This document shows, one piece after another, positions 63,878 through 64,000 of a DNA stretch of 64,000 bases. This stretch comes from Candidatus Saccharibacteria bacterium CG2_30_41_52. GTDB taxonomy: Bacteria > Patescibacteriota > Saccharimonadia > Saccharimonadales > Saccharimonadaceae. The notes under the pieces were generated by a model. It had not been told where the DNA came from, did no database searches, and saw only the letters and a program-made list of their open reading frames with translations. The stretch lies in the NCBI GenBank assembly GCA_001873625.1, contig MNZN01000003.1:36833-100832 (forward strand), in the 5' to 3' direction. The position numbers and the translations under genes were made by a program. How positions within the stretch are numbered: position 1 is the stretch's first letter; each line of letters starts with the position of its first letter.

Positions 63878-64000
63878 ATGGCCTATTCTACCAACCCTAA
63901 CCTACCAAAAGCGAGAGCTTTTGCAATGCAATTGCTAATTCGTGAGCAATTACCATTGCAGACAGTGGCCAATCGCTGCGGTGTCCACCGCAGCACTATT
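63878..64000 (+). mobile_element. Transposase gene, 5' part only
   Basis: The ATG at 63878 follows AAAGGAGG by 6 nt. The 41 visible residues (MAYSTNPNLPKARAFAMQLL.. LQTVANRCGVHRSTI) form a helix-turn-helix of the kind found at the N-terminus of IS481/IS3-type transposases. The gene runs out of the window, so the DDE domain is not seen and the family assignment is tentative. Confidence 0.65.

Noticed and set aside
1..64000. Alternative genetic code (TGA as glycine)
   Set aside because: TGA works as the stop in many well-defined genes (for example the 125-residue gene at 1524, tsaE, pilM, pilN), often in ATGA overlaps.

Overview
The window looks like chromosome from a Patescibacteria/CPR bacterium, most likely a Candidatus Saccharibacteria (TM7) lineage. 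This is inferred from gene content and style, not from a database search. Supporting features are a type IV pilus operon (pilB-pilC-pilM-pilN-pilO), a MurT/GatD pair, compact recombination genes (recA, recX, ruvABC), an HrcA/CIRCE heat-shock set, many small membrane proteins, and a large block of secreted beta-rich proteins. The DNA is A/T-rich. TGA is used as a stop, so the recoded genetic code of some CPR lineages does not apply. Genes are tightly packed with frequent TAATG or ATGA start/stop overlaps.

Layout. 1-5.6 kb: a membrane-linked Clp-type AAA+ ATPase (truncated by the window edge) coupled to a small membrane protein, then murT-gatD and a GT39-like membrane glycosyltransferase. 5.8-6.2 kb: tRNA-Pro followed by copy A of an unusual tRNA-linked repeat. 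6.2-12.6 kb: secreted protein, small membrane protein, ECF sigma factor, an ABC-2 exporter, a PAP2 phosphatase and a P-type ATPase with a frameshift near its 5' end. 12.7-16.7 kb: galT, rny, a 645-bp gene-free stretch with two large folded structures, then tsaB-tsaE. 16.8-22.9 kb: the pilus operon on the plus strand. 22.9-32.3 kb: recX/recA, a pseudopilin, a PH-domain protein, ruvB-ruvA-ruvC, a lamin-tail surface protein, yebC and comEC. 32.4-32.7 kb: copy B of the tRNA-linked repeat and tRNA-Lys. 32.7-39.1 kb: small membrane genes, a rimK / retropepsin-like protease / DUF1704 peptidase cluster and a large polytopic protein. 39.1-46 kb: dnaJ, dnaK, a second copy of the ~190-nt folded RNA candidate, ackA, grpE, hrcA and an adenylate-kinase-like gene, with CIRCE operators at dnaJ, dnaK and hrcA. 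46-63.7 kb: surface-protein genes, including two WxL/csc-like modules, a 5'-truncated gene and a 2466-residue Kelch protein. The window ends inside a transposase gene.

The most unusual signals are non-coding. (1) Two copies of a multi-hairpin repeat lie directly behind tRNA-Pro and tRNA-Lys. Each carries copies of the last 21 nt of its own tRNA, a conserved core, and stems whose two sides have changed together. (2) Two paralogous ~190-nt rod-shaped structures (15.7 and 42.5 kb) share a 45-nt apical region matching at 41 of 45 positions, while the supporting stems differ in sequence yet still pair. Both look like undescribed RNA or element families. Among protein systems, the rimK/protease/DUF1704 cluster resembles a glutamate-tail writer and eraser set, and the surface region resembles a WxL-type scaffold with a possible silent cassette.

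Many genes have a TATAAT-like hexamer (often preceded by TGn) only 6-9 nt before the start codon, which suggests widespread leaderless transcription.
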